Assembly (NCBI GenBank): GCA_964589725.1
Contig: CAZPUJ010000221.1
Coordinates: 1-15,194 of the forward strand
From: CAYSHJ01 sp964589725
Lineage (GTDB): Bacteria; Planctomycetota; Planctomycetia; Planctomycetales; Planctomycetaceae
DNA length: 15,194 bases
Reading direction: 5' to 3'
Within the stretch, counting starts at the first letter, position 1, and each line of letters begins with the position of its first letter. Of the stretch, positions 6,401 to 13,156 are shown one piece after another. A model generated the notes under the pieces. That model was not told where the DNA came from, made no database searches, and saw only the letters and a program-made list of their open reading frames with translations. The translations under genes were made by a program, and so were the position numbers.

Positions 6401-9400
6401 TGTCCCGGCGCCGGAAGTTGATCCCATCACCGCCGTTGTTGACAATCAGGTTGCCGCGGATCGTCAGGTTTCTGAGAGTCGTCTCTTCCTCGAGGTCAAT
6501 GGCAATGCCGTGGCTGTTGTTGCCGTCGGTGACGAGCTGACCGCCGATGAAATTGCCTTCGATGAACGAGTCGCTGAGGATGCCCCTGGCGTTCGGCAGT
6601 ACGGGCGTACCGATCATTTGCACGATGATGCCTTCACCAGCGAACGGCGTGGCAATGCTGTCCAACACGCCGTTCCCGTTCAGGTCTTCGGCGAGATCCA
6701 AAATCCCGTCGCCATCCAGGTCTTCACCTTGATCCAAAGTGCCGTTCCCGTTCGTGTCTTCGTTGGGATCCAATACCCCGTTGCCGTTCGCGTCTTCGGT
6801 GAAGTCATCCTCCCGCGTCCGCGTGATCGTGTTGTTGCGGATGGCGAACATCCCGGAGGCATCCTGACGCAGAACCATGCTGACGCCCGCTCCCGAATTG
6901 TTATCGATTCGGTTGTTTTCGACCGTCACGCTGAATAAGTTCCCCAGGTCACCCGGCGTGCCGGTCGCGGTCAGGCTGAAGCCGGGGTTGGTGTTGGTGT
7001 TGGCCGCATCGCTGATAATCGTGTTGCCAACAAACTGCCCAATCAACACGCTGTCGGTGACGTCAATCACAATGCCGCCCATGCCTGTCAGCGTGCGATT
7101 GACGGATAAGCCCGAAACTGTGCCCAGGTTGAAAATGCCATTCGTGCCCGTGATCAGCAAGCCGCTTCCGGCATTGTTGTCGAGCGTATTGGAGAACGGG
7201 AAGGCGTCCAGCACGCCATTGCCGTTGAGGTCTTCGCTAGGGTCCAGAACGCCGTTGCCGTTGAGGTCTTCTCCCGCATCCAGGACGCCGTTACCGTTGA
7301 AGTCTTCGATGTCCAGGACGCCGTTGTTGTTTTTGTCTTCTGGGACATCCAGCCGACCATTGCCATTTGTGTCTTCGCCCGGATCCAGGATGTCATTCCC
7401 GTTGATGTCCTCGGGCAACTGGGTGGTGAAGACGGCCAAGTCCAGCACACCGTTGCCGTTTTTGTCTTCGTCGACATCCAGCAGACCATTGCCGTTGAGG
7501 TCTTCGCTGAGGTCCAGCACACCGTTGCCGTTGAGGTCTTCCCCTGCATCCAGGATGCCGTTGCCGTTGCGATCTTCCGAGGGATCCAGCCGGTTATTGC
7601 CGTTGACGTCCTCACCGAATTCCAGGCTTCCGTTGCCGTTGAGATCCTCGGACAACCTGTTGATGGCCACGCCGCGGTCCAGCAGGCCGTTGCCATTGAG
7701 GTCTTCGCCAGCATCCAGAATGTTATTGCCGTTGACGTCCTCGGTCGGCAGGATCGTGAACATGCCGCCGTCGAGAGCTTCCCAGCGCACGCCGTTTCTT
7801 CGGGTGATGGGCGCCGAGGGGTCGGTGCCCGAGTTCGACACCGAGTTGTCGCTGAATTGGTTGAGCGTGATGGAGCCGGTATTGGCCGTCGCAGTGAAGC
7901 CGTCCTGAGTGCTGTTGTCCATCGTGTTGTTCGTAACGCGTGTGGTGATGAGGCCCTGATTGAGCGTGTTCAAGGCCAACGCGTTGGTGTTGCCGTTCAG
8001 GAGATTGCCGTCGATCTCGAGAACGTTGATCGAGCCGCCATCCGCGGTGAGCGAAACACCCGGACCGAAATTGCCAATCGACTGATTGTTCAGAATCGAA
8101 CCCGTGATGCTGGCCGTTGTGGAAGTGGAGGTGGCCAGACTGATGCCGCCGGCCGCGTTCGCCGTGGTGCCATTGCTCTGGATCGTATTGCCTTGGACCA
8201 ACAGATTGTTGATCTGCCCGTCTTCAGTGGCTCGAACCGTGAGACCGCCACCGCCCTGGAAGCGGATGTCGTTACCAACGATTGTCGGGGCGTTCAGCAC
8301 GGCGGTTCCCGAAGCTCGCAATTCGATGCCCGGCCCGGAAACCAAGCTGCTGGCCGGACTGGTCGCGACGAACTGAGCGGCCAGAGCATTGCCAGGCACC
8401 GCCTGCAATGTGCCCGATAGAACGTGTCCGCTGGAGAACGTCGCCGTGACGGTCGAACCGATGAAATCGTTTCCGACCATGTCCTCTGGCACGCCGCCCG
8501 TGCCATCCACGTCGATGCGGAATGCGAACTGTTGTGGACGGTCTTCAAAGGCGTCGAGGCGGCCATTTCTGTTGGTGTCTTCGCCGGCATCGAGAAAACC
8601 GTTGAGATTGGTGTCTTCAAAGGTGTCGAGGCGGCCATTTCTGTTGGCGTCTTCGCCGGCATCGAGAAAACCGTTGAGATTGATGTCTTCGCCGGTATCG
8701 AGAACACCGTTGCCATTGGTGTCTTCGCCGGCATCGAGAACACCGTTGACCGACCGGAAGCGCGAGTACCGCAAAGCCAGCGACGTGGAGGGAGCAAGCG
8801 GGGCGGAATCAAGCACTCCATAAGTGACGTTGTCGGTGCCGACCACCGGCGTCCCCATTGTCACTCCGTTGACAGAGGTCAGACCTGTCAACGTGACCGT
8901 GGTGTTGCTGACGGTGAAGTCTTGCGAGTTGGTGCCGGGCAGCGCGGTGTCAAATTCCAGAAACGCGGGCGCGATATCCCAATTCATACCGGTCAGGTTG
9001 ATGCCGCGCTGCGACGAGTTCGCGAAACTGAACGGCACGCCGGTTGTCGGGCCGTCGATCAGGAAGGTCAGGTTGCCATCGCCGTTGCCAATGACATTGT
9101 TGAGAGCCACGATGTTGCCGAAGGCGGACCCACTGAGATCGACCAACAGGCCCCCGCCGTTGTTGGCCATGAAGAAATTGCCGTCTAGCGGATTGGCGAT
9201 GTCCAGCTTTAAGTTGCCGTTGGTGTCTTCGGTGTCGAGCATTCCGTTGCCGTTGGCGTCTTCGCCGAAATCCAGCCGGCCATTGCCGTTGATGTCTTCC
9301 GTGTCGAACACACCATTGAAGTTGACGTCTTCGTTGCTCAGGAAGCCGATGCTCGCGTTGACGATGCCGCTGTCGGCGTGAATCGACACTCCGCGTCCGC

Positions 9401-12071
9401 CGTTGCCGCTCGCGCGGTCCGATGGGTTGCCAAAGTTGTTCTGCGTCAGCACCAGGTTGATGATGGAGTTGTTCGTGCCATTGACCACGATGCCGTCGCC
9501 GTTGTTGTTCGTGATCGTGTTGCCGGTAATCAGGTATCCGCCGTCCAAGCGGCCGTTCTCGTTCAAGTCCTCGGATGGATCGAGCACGCCGTTGCCGTTT
9601 TTGTCCTCGGACAAATCGAGCTTGCCGTTGCGGTTCGTGTCCTCGTTGGTGTCCAGCAGTCCGTTGCCGTTCGTGTCCTCCCCGGCATCCAGCATGCCGT
9701 TGCCGTTCCGGTCTTCGGCGAAATCGAGCACGCCGTCGTTATTCCTGTCCTCGCCGGGATCCAGCACTCGGTTGCGGTTCGTGTCTTCGCTGACATCAAG
9801 CGTTCCGTTGTTGTTCTTGTCTTCCGAAGGATCCAGAGCGCCGTTGCCGTTGAGGTCTTCCGCCAGGTCGAGCTTGCCGTTGGCGTTCGCGTCTTCGCCC
9901 AAAGAGGCCATTTCGAGCGTCGCGGCGTTGGCGATGAGCACCAAACCGTTGCCCTTGGTGAGCAATCCGTCGCCGTCGCGGTCTTCGCCCGGATCAAGGA
10001 GTCCGTTGCCGTTGCGGTCCTCACCGCGGTTGCCGTTGATCGTGTTGCCGACCACGGAGCCGCGAATGACTCCGCCCGTCGCCGCGGCATCCAGCACGAT
10101 GCCGTCGCCGTTGTTCCCTTGAGTCAGCATCCCGTCGCCATTGAGATCCTCGCCGACGTCAAGAACTCCATCGCCGTCGCGATCCTCACTGATACCGATG
10201 AAGTTGCCCACGATGTGGGCATTGATTTGGGCTCGGTCGCGGGCCGTCACACGAATGCCGGCTCCGTCGTTGCCAATGATCGTATTGGGAGTCGTCGCCA
10301 ACGGGAGCGACGGCGTCGGTGTGTCCTCTGTCACGGCCGGCGCGGAGAACGAGTCGATGAACAAGTCCAACGTGCCGACGCCGGTATTCGTCAGACGAAG
10401 GCCGTCGTTCGACGTCCCCGGTGTGCCGGTCATCGTGTTGGTTTGGAACAAGCCCACGCCGGTCGCGTTGTTCAGCACCACGCCCTCACGATAGCTACGG
10501 AAGGTGTTGTGATGGATATTGAAGTCGACGATGTTCGTGCCGGTAATGCCGGACGAGTTCGGAAAGGCGGTGCCCGTTCGGCCGTCAAACGTCATTCCCG
10601 CCACTTCGATGTGATTGCCTTGGAGCGTCACCAGCGTGCCACCGATCGTGCTGACCATGATTGGCGAGACCGGTGTCGCGTCGCCGAAGCCGGTCGGTGA
10701 CGGTAACGTGATCAGTCCCAGGTTCGTGTCGAGCTGCACGCCACCCGCAGCCAGGATCGACGTGCTCACTAATTTCTGATCGCTTGACAGCGTGACATTG
10801 CCTCGCACCAGGTTCGAGCTGGCACTGCCATCGACGACGAGCAAAGTGTTGCTCGGCGAGTTCACGAAGCCGGTGAACCTATTCAACGGACTTTCAAGCG
10901 TGCCGGTTCCGTTGGCCGCTCGATCCGGGTCCACGTAGATCACCGACACCGGCTGCCCGTCGTTGACACCACTGGCCATCAGCACGGGCGTTGGAGCGAC
11001 GTCAACTCGCGTGTGAGCATGAACGCGGTAATCGCGATGTACGGTTGTCAGCAGCTTGTCTTCCACTGGAATCGGCCGGAACCAGCGTCGCGCCCGTCCG
11101 TCCGGCAACGTCATCTGGAAGTTCACCCAGGCGTTTGTGCCGAACACACTGTCGTTCGACGCGGTGACATTAACTCGAAAGCTGTCCGTGACGTTTGCCT
11201 CGAACCGCACGCGAGGCCCGACGGCGGTGTCGTCTGTTTTCGAATCGAGCCAATATCCGCCCACATAACCGGACACGCCGTAGCGACCGAGAATCGGCAA
11301 CGGCCCACCAATCTCCGCGTCCATTCCGTAGAACGCCGACTCGGTGGCGGTCCGCTGGTTGATCAGCAAGTTCGAACTACCGAAGAACGGATCGCCGACA
11401 AACGAGCGTGAGTCCAGGCTGTCATCGCGGCCGAACGGCAGGTAGCCATTGAGACGCACGTCGATCCAACGGCCCAAGGATTCGAAGCTGAGGCCAGTCT
11501 GCTGGTAGGTGCGATTGTTGCCGTCGTCGTAATCCACCCAGCCGGAGATGCCCAGCACACGATCCATATCCGGGTCGTACACGCGATAACCCACGCCCGC
11601 GCTCGCGCCGCCACGTCCGGATTGCGACACCAAACCACGACCATCGACGAACAACACCTCATGATCCGAGCCAACCAAAAATGGAAGCAAGAAGTTGAAG
11701 TTCGTATCGCCACCATCCACACCCAGACGGTCGTTCAAGAATTGACCAACATCGAATCGTGGACCGATCGCATCACGCCGCGAGTTCCGTAATGTTTCGT
11801 AGGCCGGTGGCAACGTCGGAGGCATCGGCCGGTTGAAGTCATAGCCGGGATCCAACGGCATGTATGGCGATGCTGACAGCGGGACGTAGCCTTCCGCGCT
11901 GGGGACGCCAGCCACTCCGGGACTCGAATTCGGTCCAGCAGTCCGAGTCACTGCGCCGTCGCTAATTCGTGAGACGCCGTCCTCAGCCTTGCTCGAATGC
12001 AAGGAAGCCGCACTGGACAACGCTGAAAAGAGCAGCAGATTCCGCCAGATTCTCGCACGCTTGAAGTTCAT
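3486..12071 (-). CDS. Giant inverse-autotransporter-like adhesin: beta-barrel, beta-helix passenger, 43 EF-hand loops
   Basis: A 2861-residue exported protein without a single cysteine. The start at 12071 gives a Sec signal peptide (MNFKRARIWRNLLLFSALSS..., cut near SKA-ED, residue 29) and is preceded by GGAACG; the frame remains open 22 codons further upstream. Residues about 103-345 resemble the intimin/invasin barrel of type Ve secretion: FNFLLPF, GVGYRVYD, LGISGWVDYD, a GLSFESLG strand, IDVRLNGYLPFG, then FRPIPVEDKLLTTVHRDYRV at the end, in the same order as in intimin. The passenger begins near 378 (VIYVDPDRAANGTGTLESP, a typical beta-helix entry) and continues as right-handed beta-helix rungs (NxIxxNxGxGI) to about residue 2200, with a less repetitive C-terminal ~650 residues. 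Eight blocks at residues 629-652, 684-707, 726-845, 914-959, 1108-1177, 1444-1624, 1759-1806 and 1909-1932 consist of tandem EF-hand loops. Likely role: a calcium-stabilised surface adhesin or matrix protein. The gene is monocistronic, with its own terminator. The barrel assignment is by remembered motifs. Confidence 0.85.
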   Translation of the reverse strand: MNFKRARIWRNLLLFSALSSAASLHSSKAEDGVSRISDGAVTRTAGPNSSPGVAGVPSAEGYVPLSASPYMPLDPGYDFNRPMPPTLPPAYETLRNSRRDAIGPRFDVGQFLNDRLGVDGGDTNFNFLLPFLVGSDHEVLFVDGRGLVSQSGRGGASAGVGYRVYDPDMDRVLGISGWVDYDDGNNRTYQQTGLSFESLGRWIDVRLNGYLPFGRDDSLDSRSFVGDPFFGSSNLLINQRTATESAFYGMDAEIGGPLPILGRYGVSGYVGGYWLDSKTDDTAVGPRVRFEANVTDSFRVNVTASNDSVFGTNAWVNFQMTLPDGRARRWFRPIPVEDKLLTTVHRDYRVHAHTRVDVAPTPVLMASGVNDGQPVSVIYVDPDRAANGTGTLESPLNRFTGFVNSPSNTLLVVDGSASSNLVRGNVTLSSDQKLVSTSILAAGGVQLDTNLGLITLPSPTGFGDATPVSPIMVSTIGGTLVTLQGNHIEVAGMTFDGRTGTAFPNSSGITGTNIVDFNIHHNTFRSYREGVVLNNATGVGLFQTNTMTGTPGTSNDGLRLTNTGVGTLDLFIDSFSAPAVTEDTPTPSLPLATTPNTIIGNDGAGIRVTARDRAQINAHIVGNFIGISEDRDGDGVLDVGEDLNGDGMLTQGNNGDGIVLDAAATGGVIRGSVVGNTINGNRGEDRNGNGLLDPGEDRDGDGLLTKGNGLVLIANAATLEMASLGEDANANGKLDLAEDLNGNGALDPSEDKNNNGTLDVSEDTNRNRVLDPGEDRNNDGVLDFAEDRNGNGMLDAGEDTNGNGLLDTNEDTNRNGKLDLSEDKNGNGVLDPSEDLNENGRLDGGYLITGNTITNNNGDGIVVNGTNNSIINLVLTQNNFGNPSDRASGNGGRGVSIHADSGIVNASIGFLSNEDVNFNGVFDTEDINGNGRLDFGEDANGNGMLDTEDTNGNLKLDIANPLDGNFFMANNGGGLLVDLSGSAFGNIVALNNVIGNGDGNLTFLIDGPTTGVPFSFANSSQRGINLTGMNWDIAPAFLEFDTALPGTNSQDFTVSNTTVTLTGLTSVNGVTMGTPVVGTDNVTYGVLDSAPLAPSTSLALRYSRFRSVNGVLDAGEDTNGNGVLDTGEDINLNGFLDAGEDANRNGRLDTFEDTNLNGFLDAGEDTNRNGRLDAFEDRPQQFAFRIDVDGTGGVPEDMVGNDFIGSTVTATFSSGHVLSGTLQAVPGNALAAQFVATSPASSLVSGPGIELRASGTAVLNAPTIVGNDIRFQGGGGLTVRATEDGQINNLLVQGNTIQSNGTTANAAGGISLATSTSTTASITGSILNNQSIGNFGPGVSLTADGGSINVLEIDGNLLNGNTNALALNTLNQGLITTRVTNNTMDNSTQDGFTATANTGSITLNQFSDNSVSNSGTDPSAPITRRNGVRWEALDGGMFTILPTEDVNGNNILDAGEDLNGNGLLDRGVAINRLSEDLNGNGSLEFGEDVNGNNRLDPSEDRNGNGILDAGEDLNGNGVLDLSEDLNGNGLLDVDEDKNGNGVLDLAVFTTQLPEDINGNDILDPGEDTNGNGRLDVPEDKNNNGVLDIEDFNGNGVLDAGEDLNGNGVLDPSEDLNGNGVLDAFPFSNTLDNNAGSGLLITGTNGIFNLGTVSGLSVNRTLTGMGGIVIDVTDSVLIGQFVGNTIISDAANTNTNPGFSLTATGTPGDLGNLFSVTVENNRIDNNSGAGVSMVLRQDASGMFAIRNNTITRTREDDFTEDANGNGVLDPNEDTNGNGTLDQGEDLDGDGILDLAEDLNGNGVLDSIATPFAGEGIIVQMIGTPVLPNARGILSDSFIEGNFIGGQLVTDGNNSHGIAIDLEEETTLRNLTIRGNLIVNNGGDGINFRRRDNVVVENVLIFQNLIDSNGEDLDGDGVLGATEDLNGNGILDGDGIHIAGFEGGGTILGFDLQENEITRNRMSGIHLHVAADARLNVNIARNLIDANGTTGTAALANFASGRGILTTENFGHSTDMREIGGEWLANTISNNAGQGIRIDGTATNIFNEIEKNLQANSLLIGGNLIDSNGLDGILVNGPGRLTIDSNTITNNGVNVGLAQGTAADPATTGNDLGNGIAIRSVLLDEFGNVADQTLPPEDMNAPGSTLELRAAGPKFVEIFRNEIRENASDGLEIRHANNPSRLHDAELHPGFFPLTVIAQNNTIETNGLRGVDILNQGGIRTPEIVDDGPPETGADTGVNPPVATIANTSNQFSPTDTTIRLLDNKIASNGKEGVYVVNTASLTQGQAGDTPVPVDPEDGTRGMLTTGSDIDAVPRLALEVHHNLIIKNGQRLDVDAAGNPIDTITASGLVIRVGTSDAEIIPAEPGLVSVQGFGDFASAPGDQATPIFGETGFRNADEILAATGANFGQLGFFHRLQPGGVVAKITNNGLNALGQRDVSSGFEGNFGADVYIESFVSGGVGSEFPSIARLDMIFEQNAGDAIDVTNFGAHFFQPRANGQRLASQLNIPGLTLPLFGRVVGVHLGNVEDLPSTPDDDASASSFFAFDAFDPLSTPLDDRAAVYDGLEIVMTAAPDTDGDDSFVATYSGLPLGNRFGLQTPLLSAPANGDPFRVELSQTTVFDVVLFGDGQDPRTDLSSTPRRGAANFATGTFLAQGAILRFIDEEGVDDLQQPVRDQQVEINNNFEDVFGHAVDTTNPNIFHVESGVIIDTISPTPRTGEGAVASNSRLAGMPGTLTGKTSNQTLEVLPGLTRAPRDGNLFVITAISAGTGPSAFRVAGATVAAQAQLGINVDTNAFTHNNLGFDDAVSLESGLPQGDELPFEWGTLPDANRTRILEIFSPLTPLPAAPPTFKDFTFRRIVFPQ
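6276..6347 (-). repeat. EF-loop block 8 (2 units of 36 bp)
   Basis: Two 12-residue loops (EDLDGDGVLGAT, EDLNGNGILDGD; residues 1909-1932). The block sits inside a beta-helix rung. Taking it out would leave NLIDSNG joined to GIHIAGF, a normal rung turn. Confidence 0.85.
6654..6797 (-). repeat. EF-loop block 7 (4 units of 36 bp)
   Basis: Four exact-length loops (residues 1759-1806; 144 bp = 4 x 36) with the pattern EDxN/DGN/DGxLDxx. The block follows NTITRTREDDFT and precedes ATPFAGEGIIVQM, again a rung boundary. Confidence 0.88.
7200..7742 (-). repeat. EF-loop block 6 (14 units)
   Basis: The longest block (residues 1444-1624): runs of 2, 6 and 6 loops separated by two 7-residue spacers, VAINRLS and VFTTQLP. 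Most units are near-consensus EDLNGNGVLDxx. One unit (EDKNNNGVLDI) has 11 residues. The many identical protein units suggest recent expansion. Confidence 0.9.
8541..8750 (-). repeat. EF-loop block 5 (5 units plus partial) with a 72-bp tandem duplication
   Basis: Residues 1108-1177: five full loops, a partial one at the start (VNGVLDAG) and a trailing ED. 8541-8612 and 8613-8684 are two-unit copies that differ at only 3 of 72 bases. They alternate INLNGFLDAG-type and NRNGRLDxF-type loops, so the latest duplication copied two units at once. Confidence 0.9.
9195..9332 (-). repeat. EF-loop block 4 (4 units, alternating 11 and 12 residues)
   Basis: Residues 914-959. Two of the four units end in DT-ED and lack one residue before the position-12 glutamate, so the canonical spacing is broken in alternate loops. 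The unit EDTNGNLKLDIA also lacks the position-6 glycine. Confidence 0.83.
9537..9896 (-). repeat. EF-loop block 3 (10 units of 36 bp)
   Basis: Ten head-to-tail loops, exactly 360 bp (residues 726-845), with the pattern EDxNxNGxLDxx. The x positions vary more than in block 6, so this is probably an older array. It follows ATLEMASLG and precedes YLITGNTITNNNGDGI. Confidence 0.9.
9951..10022 (-). repeat. EF-loop block 2 (2 units of 36 bp)
   Basis: Residues 684-707 (EDRNGNGLLDPG, EDRDGDGLLTKG), inserted between NTINGNRG and NGLVLIANA. The second unit has Thr at loop position 9 and no glutamate at position 12. Confidence 0.85.
10116..10187 (-). repeat. EF-loop block 1 (2 units of 36 bp)
   Basis: Residues 629-652 (EDRDGDGVLDVG, EDLNGDGMLTQG), inserted between IVGNFIGIS and NNGDGIVLDAA. 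Its last unit ends LTxG like block 2, so blocks 1 and 2 look like copies of one another. Confidence 0.85.
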
Positions 12072-12650
12072 GGGTCGTTCCGCTCGTTCCGGTGGGGGGA
12101 TCGGGGGAGGGAGTACCGCTGTGTGAAGATAGAACATTTCTACCGGTTTTGACGGTTACTCAGAATTTTCGGCCTGCGACTGGAACAGAGTTGAGACGAA
12201 CGGACATGTGGGAAAGAACTTTTTCAAATCTTCCAAACTTCCGGTTACGTGAAATGGGCAATTTTGTGCTGTATTTGATGGTCACGCATGATGTTGCGGC
12301 TTGCGAAAGGTCATCACTCTCCCGTCGGTGTCAGAACCGCTCCGAAAGTCCTCCCCAACATTCCTAAAGCACCAATTCCCTCTGCTCTGTTTCAAGGAGT
12401 CGAGCCACGGTCTGGCTTCCCAAGGGAAGCGAAGTCGCTCGTTGGTTGGTGTGATTTGTCATTTAGGCAGAATTGTTCAGTGATTCCTTCACGTTACCGG
12501 GAGAAAGAGACCGCATTGAGCCTCCGACCGGGAATTTTCGGGCCGGACTGTGTATCTTCATCAAACGGGAATCCGAAGCGACCAAATCAAGTTGCGGCGC
12601 GTGGTCCGCGAAACGGCCTTCGGGACGACATCCGTGACAGGGGAACCAAC
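12072..12650. other. Divergent intergenic region
   Basis: These 579 bases separate the leftward giant gene from the rightward lipoprotein gene and must hold both promoters. I could not find a -35/-10 pair with acceptable spacing on either strand. Visible items are a G-rich tract at 12091-12113 (runs of 6, 5 and 3 G) within the giant gene's leader, and a small hairpin GCTTCC-CAAG-GGAAGC at 12415-12430. Open frames through this stretch lack ribosome sites and family features. I see nothing else. Confidence 0.6.
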
Positions 12651-12932
12651 ATGAAGAAGCTGACGATGTGGCTGGGGTGTGCGCTGATGGTGTTCGCGAT
12701 TGGTTGCGGTGATGAAGGCACGAAAACATCTCCGCCGACGATGCCAGATCCGAAGACGATGATGCCTGATCAGGCCAAAATGAAGGAGCTGATGGATAAG
12801 AGTGGGGCTGCGAATCCAGCGGCTAGCGACACCGCCACCGAGAAACCAGCAGACGGGGAGAAGAAAGGCGGCGAAACCGAGAAGAAGGAAGGCGATACCG
12901 AGAAGAAGGAAGGCGACGCGGGAGAGAAGTAA
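12651..12932 (+). CDS. Small lysine/glutamate-rich lipoprotein
   Basis: A 93-residue protein with an N-terminal MKKL signal, a hydrophobic stretch and a lipobox ending A-I-G-C19. It should be cleaved before Cys19 and lipid-anchored. Gly20-Asp21 follow the cysteine; the retention rule of this phylum is not established, so the target membrane is open. The mature part has no fold that I recognise: a Pro/Met-rich stretch (SPPTMPDPKTMMPD), then a highly charged low-complexity tail with the repeated unit EKKEGDT/A at the C-terminus. An AGGGGA ribosome site 6 bases before the ATG at 12651 supports this start over the longer open frame beginning at 12288. It is a single-gene unit, with an intrinsic terminator 28 bases after the stop. 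The role is unknown; similar short MKK...GC proteins are common in planctomycetes. Confidence 0.85.
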   Translation: MKKLTMWLGCALMVFAIGCGDEGTKTSPPTMPDPKTMMPDQAKMKELMDKSGAANPAASDTATEKPADGEKKGGETEKKEGDTEKKEGDAGEK

Positions 12933-12960
12933 TCTCGGTTTGGTCGTCGAGCGAACTGAC

Positions 12961-12996
12961 AAACCCTCGGGCAGTCTTGTCCGAGGGTTTTCTTTT
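12961..12996 (+). terminator. Intrinsic terminator after the lipoprotein gene
   Basis: The stem AAACCCTCGG (12961-12970) pairs with CCGAGGGTTT (12981-12990). The inner GCA/TGT can extend the stem, leaving a GTCT loop. The T-rich run TTTTCTTTT follows immediately. This is a classical rho-independent shape in the right position. Confidence 0.9.
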
Positions 12997-13156
12997 GCGC
13001 TGTGCCGAAGAGCCGTCCTGCCTTGCCGATCAAGTCATCCGAAGCTTGCCGTTCAAGCGATTACACAGTGCAATGTCCTGTGAGTTTGGTGCGTGTCGCG
13101 GAGGCGTTCTGCTGAGCTCCCACCAGTTGGTTCTCCATCTTTTGAACGAGGTAACC

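Noticed and set aside
6877..7908. Long plus-strand open frame opposite the EF-loop arrays, with RSSPASRTPLPL-like repeats
   Set aside because: It is the antisense reading of the 36-bp minisatellite, which contains no stop in several frames. It has no ribosome site and no family features, and the minus frame explains the sequence.
6276..10187. Short regularly spaced repeats considered as CRISPR
   Set aside because: Units are contiguous 36-bp coding repeats without unique spacers, degenerate at codon third positions and in frame with a large gene.
9378..10700. 440-codon plus-strand open frame rich in AVAVRV repeats
   Set aside because: It is the mirror of the same repeats and of beta-helix codons. 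The repeat pattern has a clear meaning (EF loops) only in the minus frame.
12516..12558. TTGAGC and TATCTT as a possible promoter of the lipoprotein gene
   Set aside because: The spacing is about 31 bases, far from the 16-18 needed for a sigma-70 type promoter.
12288..12650. Upstream extension of the lipoprotein reading frame
   Set aside because: Using it would bury the signal peptide and lipobox inside the protein. The ATG at 12651 has an AGGGGA site at proper distance.
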